64,000 bases of DNA from Priestia koreensis (GTDB lineage Bacteria > Bacillota > Bacilli > Bacillales > Bacillaceae_H): NCBI RefSeq assembly GCF_001274935.1, contig NZ_LILC01000002.1, positions 639,924 through 703,923 on the forward strand, read 5' to 3'. Positions within the stretch are counted from its first letter, which is position 1. Each line of letters starts with the position of its first letter. The notes below the pieces were generated by a model. The model was not told the DNA's origin. It did no database searches and saw nothing but the letters and a program-made list of their open reading frames with translations. Positions 45,168-53,288 of this stretch are shown here, in pieces. The position numbers and the translations under genes were made by a program.

Positions 45168-45743
45168 GTGTTACCCATTGATCGACAACATCAAATACTA
45201 GAATGGCTACAGCAAGAAGAAACGCTTCGTGTCTCTGATATTAGCAACCGTTTAGATGTTTCGGAGATGACCGTCTACCGGGACCTTAAACCGTTAATTG
45301 ACTCAAATCAAGTGATTAAAACTTCCAATGGAATCGCTCTACGGAAAGAAGAGCCTGTTTTTGCAAATCGATGCTCATACTGTGCAAAAGAAGGAACAGG
45401 TCGTCTGTCAATTCAAATCATTACGCACCAACAGCAAATCGAGCATACGTGCTGTGCTCACTGTGGGCTGATGAGATACGAGCAGATGAAAGAGCAAGTA
45501 GCTCAAGTAATTGGTCGAGATTTTCTGTTAGATACAACGGTAAGTGCTAAGATGGCAACTTTTCTTATTGGTAGTGAATTAGCTGTACAGTGCTGCGATC
45601 CTCAAGTGTTGGTATTTGCATCAGCCAATGATGCAAAAAGGTTTCAAGCCGGGTTTGGTGGTCAAATTTGTTCGTTTGATGAAGCAATTAAAATCATCCA
45701 TGACAAAATGAATGGAACCGGCTGTTGTTCATCAAACGAATAG
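45168..45743 (+). CDS. ycnK: YcnK-like copper-responsive repressor (DeoR HTH fused to a NosL-like domain)
   Basis: The 191-residue protein has an N-terminal DeoR-type helix-turn-helix (RVSDISNRLDVSEMTVYRDLKPL), then a cysteine-rich linker with CSYCAKEG and CCAHCGLM. The NosL-like domain ends in CCDPQVLVFASANDAKRFQAGFGG...FDEAI, and the extreme C-terminus has GCCSS. Length and architecture match B. subtilis YcnK, which represses the ycnJ copper importer. The GTG start at 45168 follows AAAGGAGGATG. No ycnJ is in the window, so targets may be the flanking lipoprotein genes. Confidence 0.8.
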   Translation: MLPIDRQHQILEWLQQEETLRVSDISNRLDVSEMTVYRDLKPLIDSNQVIKTSNGIALRKEEPVFANRCSYCAKEGTGRLSIQIITHQQQIEHTCCAHCGLMRYEQMKEQVAQVIGRDFLLDTTVSAKMATFLIGSELAVQCCDPQVLVFASANDAKRFQAGFGGQICSFDEAIKIIHDKMNGTGCCSSNE

Positions 45744-45781
45744 ACAGAAAACAGACGATTGACTAGTGAGGGGCTGGGAGA

Positions 45782-46249
45782 ATGAAACGAATAGGGGTAA
45801 GTGTACTTGTAAGTGTCGGGATTTTATTGGCGTCGGGCTGTTCAAACGATACGGCAACAGAAGCAACCGTGCCAAAGCCAATTGAGGTTAAGTTTGAGAT
45901 TCCAAAAGAAGTCGATACAAATAAAGAGGAACAGTTGATGATTCACGTCACGCAAGGAACCAAAAATGTGAATGATGCAGACGAAGTAAAGTTTGAAATT
46001 TGGAAAGCAGGAGCAGATGAAAAAAGCGAACTGATTAAGGCGACTGCTGCAAAAAAAGGGATGTATGCGATTCAACATCGTTTTTCGGAAGCAGGCGTGT
46101 ATTTTGTCCAAACACACGTGACGGCTCATGATATGCACAATATGCCGAAGACATATGTCGTGGCGGGAGATGTACCAAAAGCAGAAGTAGAGAAACTGAC
46201 AAAAGACATGGATAAAGAGAAATCACAGCATATGCCAGGACATCACTAA
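45782..46249 (+). CDS. YtkA-like lipoprotein
   Basis: The 155-residue protein has signal peptide MKRIGVSVLVSVGILLASGC with lipobox ASGC, then a FixH/YtkA-like beta-sandwich from about 35 to 125 with VEVKF-type strands and TAHDMHNMPKTYVV. The C-terminus HMPGHH and the DMHNM segment provide Met/His ligands. It lies 38 bp after the ycnK-like gene with no terminator, so the two are probably co-transcribed. A metallochaperone role outside the membrane is inferred. Confidence 0.75.
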   Translation: MKRIGVSVLVSVGILLASGCSNDTATEATVPKPIEVKFEIPKEVDTNKEEQLMIHVTQGTKNVNDADEVKFEIWKAGADEKSELIKATAAKKGMYAIQHRFSEAGVYFVQTHVTAHDMHNMPKTYVVAGDVPKAEVEKLTKDMDKEKSQHMPGHH

Positions 46250-46275
46250 TGGAGATGGAGATGGAGATGGAAAAA
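46250..46275 (+). repeat. Short tandem repeat GGAGAT x3
   Basis: TGGAGATGGAGATGGAGATGG follows the stop of the YtkA-like gene directly; hexamer GGAGAT three times. No function is evident. Confidence 0.6.
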
Positions 46276-46396
46276 GCATTCTACTATGCGATTTAACACA
46301 GTCAAAAACCGTCTGATGTTGACGGCTTAAAGGTAGATACCTTACAACCTGTTTAGGCGTATGTTCTTCGTGTACTGCCATACGTAGGTGGAAAAT

Positions 46397-46430
46397 AAAA
46401 AGGCTCATTTGGAGCCTTTTTTATTTTTTT
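46397..46430. terminator. Bidirectional terminator between the YtkA-like and amidohydrolase genes
   Basis: AAAAGGCTC, loop ATTT, GGAGCCTTTT flanked by A- and T-runs. Confidence 0.88.
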
Positions 46431-47574
46431 ACGAACGCTGATAGACGACGTTTCCACCAATAATGGTTGTCAGGACGTTCTCACGAAGATCAAATGGATC
46501 ACCTGACCAAATAACGAGATCCGCATCCTTGTCTATCTCAATCGATCCGACGCGATCTTCTACGCCTAAATGTTTAGCGGCGTTACTCGTCACGGCTTGG
46601 AGAGCCGTTTCTTCGTCTAGACCGTTTTTGACAGCTAAAATCACGCTCGTCATTAAGTATTGAATGCCGACAACTGGATGGTCCGTCGTAATAGAGAACG
46701 GAACGCCTGCTTTCTTTAATGCAAGAAGAGTGGACCAGCTACGGTTGGATGTTTCAACTTTTGTCCCGCTCGACATTGTTGGACCAACTGAAACGCGCAT
46801 TCCCGTTTTAGCGATATAATCGGCAATCTCGTTGCTGTCTGTACAATGCTCGATCGTGAAATCAAAGTCGAATTCTTTTGCGATACGAATAAGAGTCATA
46901 ATATCATCTGCACGATGAGCATGAACACGCAGTGGAATTTCTCCTTTTAATACTTTGGCAAACTGTTCAAGACCTAGATCACGGTCAACCTCTGATTCAC
47001 CATCAATTCGATGAAGATAGTTTTGCGCTTTAATAAACTGTTCGCGTAAAAGAGAGGCAACACCCATTCGTGTTGTAGGAAGTACGCCTTTTCCTCCGTA
47101 TACACGCTTTGGATTTTCGCCAAGTGCAGATTTCATCCCAGACGGAGATCTTAGAATCATCTCATCAATGACGCGTCCGTGCGTTTTTACCACAGACATT
47201 TCACCGCCCACGACGTTTGCGCTTCCAGGCATGATCTGCACGGTGGTAATTCCTGCCTCGCGTGCGAAAGTAAAGGCACGATCATTTGGATTAATTCCGT
47301 CAATAGCACGTACATAAGGCGTTGTTGGAGAGCTTACTTCATTTCCGTCCTGTCCTTCTCTGCCGACTCCGTGCTCTGAAATTCCTACGTGCGTATGTAC
47401 ATCAATTAACCCTGGTGTAACGAAGGTTCCTGTCCCGTCAATCACAGTATAATTGCTTGGTACGGAAAGATCAGGTCCAAAGCCCTCAATTTTTCCTTCC
47501 TTTACTAGGATCGTTGCGTTATGTATCGTTTCTCCTAATCCCGTTAAAATAGTCGCATGTTGAATGGCAAGCAA
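46429..47574 (-). CDS. Amidohydrolase
   Basis: The 381-residue metal-dependent hydrolase has a TIM barrel flanked by the composite beta domain (IQHATILTG...ILVKEGKIEGFG). Metal ligands are HxH in LIDVHTHVG, His in RVHAHRADD, His in FTIEHCTD and Asp in ITTDHPVV. It resembles imidazolonepropionase-like amidohydrolases; the substrate is unknown. The start is TTG 47574, with AAAGGGGGA on the minus strand just before. The frame is open to 47628 but has no SD there. Confidence 0.85.
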   Translation of the reverse strand: MLAIQHATILTGLGETIHNATILVKEGKIEGFGPDLSVPSNYTVIDGTGTFVTPGLIDVHTHVGISEHGVGREGQDGNEVSSPTTPYVRAIDGINPNDRAFTFAREAGITTVQIMPGSANVVGGEMSVVKTHGRVIDEMILRSPSGMKSALGENPKRVYGGKGVLPTTRMGVASLLREQFIKAQNYLHRIDGESEVDRDLGLEQFAKVLKGEIPLRVHAHRADDIMTLIRIAKEFDFDFTIEHCTDSNEIADYIAKTGMRVSVGPTMSSGTKVETSNRSWSTLLALKKAGVPFSITTDHPVVGIQYLMTSVILAVKNGLDEETALQAVTSNAAKHLGVEDRVGSIEIDKDADLVIWSGDPFDLRENVLTTIIGGNVVYQRS

Positions 47575-47659
47575 ACTAATTCCCCCTTTTTTAAAATAAA
47601 TTACAGATAATAGTTTATATTCTAACAATTTAACTGTCTACTAATTAACCTTTGTATAC

Positions 47660-47694
47660 ATGAAAGAAGTCAGCAGCGACTTACCGCTGCTGAC
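47660..47694 (-). terminator. Terminator of the small-gene operon
   Basis: GTCAGCAGCG, 6-nt loop, CGCTGCTGAC, followed on the minus strand by TTCTTTC. Confidence 0.75.
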
Positions 47695-47700
47695 CTCGAA

Positions 47701-47850
47701 TTAATGAGCCGTTTTATCGTTTTGATCTTTGTTGCGCTTATTGCCTTTGCTGTTATCTCCGCTAGCAATTTCTTGTCCCATTTCAACAAGCTCATGCTGT
47801 CTTTTCGGATTGCTTTGATTTGCACTGCCGTTATTATGTTTTTTAGTCAT
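47701..47850 (-). CDS. Small hydrophilic protein, unrecognised (49 residues)
   Basis: MTKKHNNGSANQSNPKRQ begins the protein, and KRNKDQNDKTAH ends it. It is rich in Asn, Lys, Gln and His, without hydrophobic core, so probably unfolded. The SD AAAGGAG lies 7 nt before the ATG. It is followed at once by a terminator and preceded 12 bp upstream by the DUF3892 gene. The composition suggests a minor spore protein, but I do not recognise a family. Confidence 0.7.
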   Translation of the reverse strand: MTKKHNNGSANQSNPKRQHELVEMGQEIASGDNSKGNKRNKDQNDKTAH

Positions 47851-47862
47851 CGTTATTCTCCT

Positions 47863-48090
47863 TTAAAAAGTAGGTAATGAATCTAAGTTGTTTGACTTGT
47901 CACCGTCAGGATTACTTCTAATGTAGGTGCCGCCATCTTTTCCTTTAAATGCACTCACATTCTCAACGTTGCCCGCTTGAACAAGTTGGAGAGCATCTTG
48001 ATAAGAGAGTATTTGTCCAGACGCTGTTTGAAATTCGTCCAGATCACCATCACTGTTTTTGCGAACGGCAACAAATTGTTCTTTTGCCAC
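47863..48090 (-). CDS. DUF3892-family protein
   Basis: The 75-residue protein starts MAKEQFVAVRKNSDGDLDEFQTASGQILSYQDAL, contains VSAFKGKDGGTYIRSNPDG, and ends NNLDSLPTF. The pattern is that of the DUF3892 family, found widely in Bacilli and unassigned. The GTG start at 48090 has AAAGGAG at 9-nt spacing on the minus strand. It forms a two-gene unit with the 49-residue gene. Confidence 0.78.
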   Translation of the reverse strand: MAKEQFVAVRKNSDGDLDEFQTASGQILSYQDALQLVQAGNVENVSAFKGKDGGTYIRSNPDGDKSNNLDSLPTF

Positions 48091-48229
48091 TAGGCTTCAC
48101 TCCTTTCGGCAAAGAATAAAAGGAGTTGTGTTTCTCCCTTATATGTATAGCGTAGCTTTTTAGATGAAAATTATGTATGAAAGCGCTATGATAATAGTGA
48201 AGAAACAATTTATTCGTGGAGGGGATTAC

Positions 48230-48907
48230 ATGTTTAACTGGCACGAGGAAGCAAAGAAAAAATGGGACGAAGGAGTAACGTTTTGGAATCAAAAAAGTGA
48301 AAACATGTGGACGGAAGGAAGCCGAAAAGATATTGTGCCTCTCATCCAAGAGCATATAAAAGAAGGTAGTCAATTACTAGATATTGGCTGTGGTGATGGA
48401 TACGGTTCATCTCTTTTACATAGAGCAGGATACAAAGTAACGGGTGTAGATTTATCAAGTGAAATGGTCCAAAAAGCAAGAGAGCTAGGGGAAAGCGAAG
48501 AATTTTCGTTTTACGAGGCCGATATTATGGCACTTCCTTTTAAAGATGAATCACAGGATGCCGTTATGGCCATCAATGTACTTGAATGGACGTCTTCTCC
48601 CCTTCAGGCATTGACGGAAATTAAGCGTGTGCTAAAGGCAGAAGGAAAGGCATGCATTGGTATTTTAGGACCAACCGCTCAGCCTAGGTCAAATAGCTAT
48701 GCGCGTTTGTACGGAAAAGATGTCATATGCAATACGATGATGCCGTGGGAGTTCGAGCAGCTAGCAAATGAGAACGGCCTGCACACGATCGGTGGTTACG
48801 GTGTATATAAAAGAGGCGTCACAAATGAAATGAAAAAGTCTCTTTCAAGAGAGCTACAGCAGGCGCTTACTTTCTTATGGGTGTTTATGTTAGAAAAGCA
48901 CGCGTAA
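48230..48907 (+). CDS. Class I SAM-dependent methyltransferase
   Basis: The 225-residue protein has motif I LLDIGCGDGYGSSLL, motif II VTGVDLSSEM, an acidic position EADIMALPF and motif post-I AVMAINVLEW, as in UbiE/BioC-type small-molecule methyltransferases. The substrate is unknown. The start at 48230 follows GGAGGGG. The upstream frame to 48164 has no SD. It is closed by a terminator shared with metA. Confidence 0.85.
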   Translation: MFNWHEEAKKKWDEGVTFWNQKSENMWTEGSRKDIVPLIQEHIKEGSQLLDIGCGDGYGSSLLHRAGYKVTGVDLSSEMVQKARELGESEEFSFYEADIMALPFKDESQDAVMAINVLEWTSSPLQALTEIKRVLKAEGKACIGILGPTAQPRSNSYARLYGKDVICNTMMPWEFEQLANENGLHTIGGYGVYKRGVTNEMKKSLSRELQQALTFLWVFMLEKHA

Positions 48908-48913
48908 TGTAAG

Positions 48914-48946
48914 GAAGGTAGCCAGTAAGTCGGCTACCTTCTTTTT
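48914..48946. terminator. Terminator between the methyltransferase gene and metA
   Basis: GAAGGTAGCC, 8-nt loop, GGCTACCTTC then TTTTT; lies between convergent genes. Confidence 0.85.
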
Positions 48947-48949
48947 GTG

Positions 48950-49858
48950 TTATTGCCACTCAAACGGTGTTTCTTGATACACGTAGTAGTTGAGCCAGTT
49001 CATAAACAATAAGTTTGCGTGCGAACGCCACGTTTTTCTTGGCTGACCGCTTGGGTCATTGTTCGGAAAATAATTAGTCGGAACGTAAATATCGAGGCCT
49101 TTTGCTACGTCCCGTTCATATTCCTCCTGCAGCGTTTGGGCATCGTATTCAGGATGACCTGTAATAAATACAAATCGTTCATCGCGAGACATGACAAGGT
49201 AGACGCCTGCTTCATCTGAATAAGATAAAAGCTGAAGTTCTGGATGATGAACAACTTCTTGCAGGTCAACGTCCGTATAGCGTGAATGAGGAGAGAAAAA
49301 AATGTCATCAAACCCTCTTAACAATTTAACGGGCTCTTGAATAATTTGGTGCGTGAACACCCCAGAACATTTTTTCGAAAGCTCCCGCTTGTCAATTCCG
49401 AAGTGATGGTAAAGTCCTGCTTGTGCGCCCCAGCAAATATGCAACGTTGATGTGACGTGACTTTTTGACCAATCCATGATTTCCTGTAATTCAGGCCAGT
49501 AATCAACTGCTTCAAAATGCAATAGTTCAACAGGAGCACCTGTAATGATCATACCGTCGAACTTTAAATGTTTGATTTCACGAAACGTTTTATAAAATTC
49601 ATCTAGATGGTTTTTACTCGTTGTTTTTGTTTCATGTGTGACGGGATACAGTAGCGTAATATGTACTTGAAGCGGTGAGTTTCCTAATAGACGAAGCAGC
49701 TGTGCCTCCGATTTTTCCTTTTCTGGCATTAAGTTTAAAATCACAATATTTAATGGACGGATATCCTGAGATGACGCCCGTGTTTCATCCATAATAAAAA
49801 TACGTTCGCTTTCTAAAATCTCCTTGGCGGGAAGATTGCGCGGAATATTAATAGGCAA
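48950..49858 (-). CDS. metA: Homoserine O-acyltransferase, predicted acetyl-CoA type
   Basis: The 302-residue MetA-family enzyme acts in the first committed step of methionine synthesis. The nucleophile is Cys142 in [10 protein letters not shown], and the His/Glu pair lies in ITGHPEYDA. Residue 111 in TGAPVELL is Glu; in MetA enzymes Glu here goes with acetyl-CoA use (as in B. cereus) and Gly with succinyl-CoA (E. coli). The product is therefore predicted to be O-acetylhomoserine despite the usual succinyl name. The SD AGGAGGTACC is on the minus strand. Confidence 0.93.
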   Translation of the reverse strand: MPINIPRNLPAKEILESERIFIMDETRASSQDIRPLNIVILNLMPEKEKSEAQLLRLLGNSPLQVHITLLYPVTHETKTTSKNHLDEFYKTFREIKHLKFDGMIITGAPVELLHFEAVDYWPELQEIMDWSKSHVTSTLHICWGAQAGLYHHFGIDKRELSKKCSGVFTHQIIQEPVKLLRGFDDIFFSPHSRYTDVDLQEVVHHPELQLLSYSDEAGVYLVMSRDERFVFITGHPEYDAQTLQEEYERDVAKGLDIYVPTNYFPNNDPSGQPRKTWRSHANLLFMNWLNYYVYQETPFEWQ

Positions 49859-50205
49859 TGAACGGTACCTCCTAGTAGAAGTATTCTACACGTCGAGATG
49901 ACGCGTATCTGTATTATATGAATATACAGATAATTTATCAACCTGCATGTTTCCTTGGATCGAATGAATGATCAAGCTAGTTTTTAAGAAACAACCAATG
50001 TTGATAACGCCTTTTTTGTTTTAACCATTCAGCAAAGTAGAGAAAACCGTCGGATAGAAGAACACGTTGCGGGGAAAATAGCTCAAAAGGATGATTTTCA
50101 TAAATGTGAACATTTCAGCTAAAATTTTTTTAATCATTCGTATTTTATAAAAAAGATGTTAAAATGACAGTGAACAATAAATGAGATAGAAGTGAGGTTT
50201 TTTTT
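49859..50205. other. Divergent intergenic region metA/fhs
   Basis: Holds a small hairpin, TATCTGTAT/ATACAGATA at about 49908-49934, in the metA leader, and a minus-strand open stretch without a start codon (49977-50114) reading HPFELFSPQRVLLSDGFLYF. I find no S-box motif or T-box and no clear sigma-A promoter pair. The region is AT-rich near fhs. Confidence 0.5.
49977..50114 (-). pseudogene. Possible gene remnant between metA and fhs
   Basis: Forty-five codons are open on the minus strand from after a TGA to a TAG at 49977-49979. The peptide includes IYENHPFELFSPQRV, FLYFAEWLKQKRRYQHW and ends LFLKN. The composition is protein-like, but there is no ATG, GTG or TTG start and no SD. It may be a decayed gene or chance; I do not recognise it. 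Confidence 0.3.
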
Positions 50206-51894
50206 ATGGATTTAACTTCAAAAGTCAAAAGTGATTTAGAGATTGCACAAGAAGCCAAAATGAAGCCGATTAAGGACATAGCGACGCAGTTGGATATTCA
50301 AGAGCATGAGCTAGAGCCTTATGGACATTACAAAGCCAAGCTGTCTCTTGAGATCATGAATCGTTTACATACGAAAAAGGATGGAAAAGTAATTTTAGTT
50401 ACGGCGATTAATCCTACAGCAGCAGGAGAGGGGAAATCAACGGTAACGGTTGGACTTGGTCAAGCGTTGAATCGTTTGGACAAAAAGGCGATTATTGCGA
50501 TGCGTGAACCATCATTAGGTCCTGTGATGGGAATTAAAGGTGGAGCAGCCGGCGGTGGATATTCACAGGTTATTCCAATGGAAGATATCAATTTGCATTT
50601 CACTGGGGATCTTCACGCAATCACAACTGCAAACAACGCGCTAGCAGCGCTTCTTGATAATCATATTCACCAGGGCAATGCACTTCGCATTGACACGCGT
50701 AAAATTACGTGGAAACGTGTGCTAGATATGAACGATCGTGCTCTTCGACAAGTGGTGGTCGGATTGGGTGGGCCGACACAAGGTGTTCCAAGGGAAGACG
50801 GATTTGACATTACGGTGGCATCCGAAATTATGGCGATTTTCTGTTTAGCAACGGATACGCAGGATTTAAAGCGCCGTCTTGCTCGAATCGTTGTGGCTTA
50901 CAACATGGACAATGAGCCTGTAACGGTGCAAGATCTAGGTGCAGAAGGTGCGCTTACGCTCCTCTTAAAAGATGCGATCAAGCCGAACCTTGTGCAAACA
51001 CTTGAACATACGCCAGCTATTATTCATGGTGGTCCGTTCGCGAATATTGCGCACGGTTGTAACAGCGTGATTGCGACAAAAATGGCTGCTAAACTTGGGG
51101 ATTACGTTGTAACAGAAGCAGGATTTGGGGCTGATTTAGGTGCTGAAAAATTCTTGAACATTAAAGCAAGAATGGCTGATTTTACTCCGGAAGCTGTCGT
51201 TGTCGTAGCAACAATTCGTGCCTTGAAAATGCACGGGGGATTAGCAAAAGATCAGTTAAAAGAAGAAAACGTTCAAGCGCTTTTGGGTGGAATCGAAAAC
51301 TTGAAAAAGCATACGGAAACGATTGAAGCATTCGGTGTGCCGTACGTGGTAGCAATCAATCGTTTCATTACGGATACAGATGCTGAAGGAGAGGCATTGC
51401 TATCATGGTGTAAGGAACAAGGGATTCCTGTCGCGCTGACGGAAGTATGGGAAAAAGGTGGCGAAGGCGGATTAGAGCTTGCAAAAACGGTTCTAGACGT
51501 CATGGAAAAAGAAACAAACCAGTTTGCGCCGTTGTATGATGTGAGTGATTCAATTGCGTCGAAAGCTGAAACGATTGCGAAAGTGGTATACGGAGCAGAC
51601 GGAGTAGAGTTTTCTGCCAAGGCACAAAAACAAATGAAGCAGTTTGAACAAAACGGGTGGGATAACTTACCGATCTGTATGGCTAAAACACAATATTCAC
51701 TAAGCGATGATCAAACAAAACTAGGTAGACCGTCAGGATTCACCATTTCGATTCGTGAATTCCGACCTTCTATTGGTGCAGGATTTTTAGTGGCGCTTAC
51801 GGGCAGTATTATGACAATGCCTGGATTGCCAAAACAGCCAGCCGCATTAAAAATGGATGTTGATGAAGATGGCAAAGCAGTAGGTATTTTTTAA
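50206..51894 (+). CDS. fhs: Formate-tetrahydrofolate ligase
   Basis: The 562-residue enzyme makes 10-formyl-THF from formate, ATP and THF. It has the ATP loop [20 protein letters not shown] and the family patterns [23 protein letters not shown] and GKSTVTV. It belongs to one-carbon metabolism and supplies purine and formyl-methionine synthesis. The SD GAAGTGAGG. It is monocistronic with a terminator at 51917. Confidence 0.95.
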   Translation: MDLTSKVKSDLEIAQEAKMKPIKDIATQLDIQEHELEPYGHYKAKLSLEIMNRLHTKKDGKVILVTAINPTAAGEGKSTVTVGLGQALNRLDKKAIIAMREPSLGPVMGIKGGAAGGGYSQVIPMEDINLHFTGDLHAITTANNALAALLDNHIHQGNALRIDTRKITWKRVLDMNDRALRQVVVGLGGPTQGVPREDGFDITVASEIMAIFCLATDTQDLKRRLARIVVAYNMDNEPVTVQDLGAEGALTLLLKDAIKPNLVQTLEHTPAIIHGGPFANIAHGCNSVIATKMAAKLGDYVVTEAGFGADLGAEKFLNIKARMADFTPEAVVVVATIRALKMHGGLAKDQLKEENVQALLGGIENLKKHTETIEAFGVPYVVAINRFITDTDAEGEALLSWCKEQGIPVALTEVWEKGGEGGLELAKTVLDVMEKETNQFAPLYDVSDSIASKAETIAKVVYGADGVEFSAKAQKQMKQFEQNGWDNLPICMAKTQYSLSDDQTKLGRPSGFTISIREFRPSIGAGFLVALTGSIMTMPGLPKQPAALKMDVDEDGKAVGIF

Positions 51895-51916
51895 GTGAAT
51901 TGAAATGAATGCTCAG

Positions 51917-51943
51917 AAAGAAGCGCGATTTCGCGCTTCTTTT
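51917..51943 (+). terminator. Terminator of fhs
   Basis: AAAGAAGCGCGA, TT, TCGCGCTTCTTTT. Confidence 0.9.
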
Positions 51944-52082
51944 GTCATATGCTGATTAAGAACGGGCTGAACCGTCTACACTTAAAAGATATGGTGCATA
52001 TCGGAGCGTTGTTTAAGTGAGACATCATGATGAAAAATAGGATAAACTATTAGTAAAAGAAGATCAGAAAGGAGGGCCCAGT

Positions 52083-52601
52083 ATGTTTGATCCCATCGTA
52101 TTTGATAACTTAAAGGTCGTGGTAGAAGGTGAGATCTACGACTTAGACTTAGAGGGCATTATTTCTGTGGTGAATCGAGAAGACTTGGTAGATCTGGCCC
52201 AATTTTCGAGGTTGTATTGTATTTCGTTTCAAAGACGTTCAACGGTAACAGCAACCATGAAGCTAACAACAGACCTTGATAACATCTATGCAGAACTTTC
52301 AACGAGAAAGCAGCGTAAGGAACGTCCTGCATGCCGAGTGGAAGTGCATTTTACTTTGCAGGATGCCAAGCCGTTTTCGGATGAAATGTGTGAAGAAATT
52401 CAGAACACAATGGTCGACCTTTGGGGTGGAGATTATCCAATTGAACAAAAGATTTCATACATATACGGTAGCAATCATTATGAAAATAAAGTGACCGTGG
52501 CGTTTAATCGCTTCATCTATGAAGATCAGGTGGATGATTTAATCCAGATGATTGATTACATGTTAAAAACCCTAGAAAAGCTAGGAGCGATTTATCCTTA
52601 A
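52083..52601 (+). CDS. Unrecognised conserved-looking protein
   Basis: The 172-residue soluble protein begins MFDPIVFDNLKVVVEGEIYDLDLEG and ends with an amphipathic helix VDDLIQMIDYMLKTLEKLGAIYP. The middle, CRVEVHFTLQDAKPFSDEMCEEIQNTMVDLWG, suggests alternating strands and helices. I do not recognise the family. It has a strong SD, AAAGGAGGGCC, and is followed closely by the peroxidase gene, but with no obvious link. Confidence 0.7.
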   Translation: MFDPIVFDNLKVVVEGEIYDLDLEGIISVVNREDLVDLAQFSRLYCISFQRRSTVTATMKLTTDLDNIYAELSTRKQRKERPACRVEVHFTLQDAKPFSDEMCEEIQNTMVDLWGGDYPIEQKISYIYGSNHYENKVTVAFNRFIYEDQVDDLIQMIDYMLKTLEKLGAIYP

Positions 52602-52675
52602 ATCGTCTTTCCTGAGCTTTTTTAGTTGGTATTTGAACGAAAACCTCTTACAATGAGGAAAAAGGAGGCGTTTGC

Positions 52676-53158
52676 ATGAGTGTATATGAATTTTCAGCTA
52701 AAACGATTCAAGGTGAGGACGTATCATTAGAGAAGTATCAAGGAAAGGTGCTCCTTATTGTCAACACGGCAAGTAAATGTGGATTTACCCCTCAATATAA
52801 AGAGCTACAGGCTGTTTATGAGCAGTACAAAGAACAGGGATTAGATATTCTTGGTTTCCCATGTAATCAGTTTGGTGGCCAAGAGCCAGGAAATGAAGGA
52901 GACATTGAGCAATTTTGTGAGCTAAATTACGGTGTTACCTTCCCAATGTTTGCGAAAGTAGATGTAAAAGGAAACAATGCACATCCACTGTTTACATACT
53001 TAAGTGAAAAAGCGCCTGGTCTGTTAGGATCGAAAGCAATTAAATGGAATTTCACGAAGTTCCTTGTAACGAAAGAAGGAGATGTTGTGAAGCGCTATGC
53101 TCCTCAAACATCTCCAGCAGATATCAAAAAGGACATTGAAGAATTGCTGACAAAATAA
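52676..53158 (+). CDS. bsaA: Glutathione peroxidase family thiol peroxidase
   Basis: The 160-residue protein has the peroxidatic Cys35 in NTASKCGFTPQY and the Gln and Trp/Asn catalytic partners in PCNQFGGQEPG and KWNFTKFLV. The Bacillus enzyme has Cys rather than selenocysteine and probably uses thioredoxin or bacillithiol rather than glutathione. It reduces peroxides in the cytoplasm. The SD is AAAGGAGG. A strong terminator follows. Confidence 0.93.
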   Translation: MSVYEFSAKTIQGEDVSLEKYQGKVLLIVNTASKCGFTPQYKELQAVYEQYKEQGLDILGFPCNQFGGQEPGNEGDIEQFCELNYGVTFPMFAKVDVKGNNAHPLFTYLSEKAPGLLGSKAIKWNFTKFLVTKEGDVVKRYAPQTSPADIKKDIEELLTK

Positions 53159-53165
53159 GCTTTTT

Positions 53166-53203
53166 AAAAAACGACTAGGAGAGCACTCTCCTAGTCGTTT
53201 TTT
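53166..53203 (+). terminator. Terminator of bsaA
   Basis: AAAAAACGACTAGGAGAG and CTCTCCTAGTCGTTTTTT around a two-base loop CA. Confidence 0.92.
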
Positions 53204-53288
53204 GGTGCAAATAAATAGTGAAATTCCCTACAGCCAGTCCTACTTAAACCTCATACTATAAAACAAACTAGTAAAAAAGGGTGAGAAT

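Noticed and set aside
50102..50141. PurBox-like sequences (AAATGTGAACATT and ATTCG) upstream of fhs
   Set aside because: The first matches 11 of 13 but lacks the CCG core, the second is worse, and the spacing between cores (about 26 nt) is not that of PurR sites.
49859..50205. SAM riboswitch or T-box in front of metA
   Set aside because: No conserved S-box or T-box motif is present; only one small hairpin is seen.
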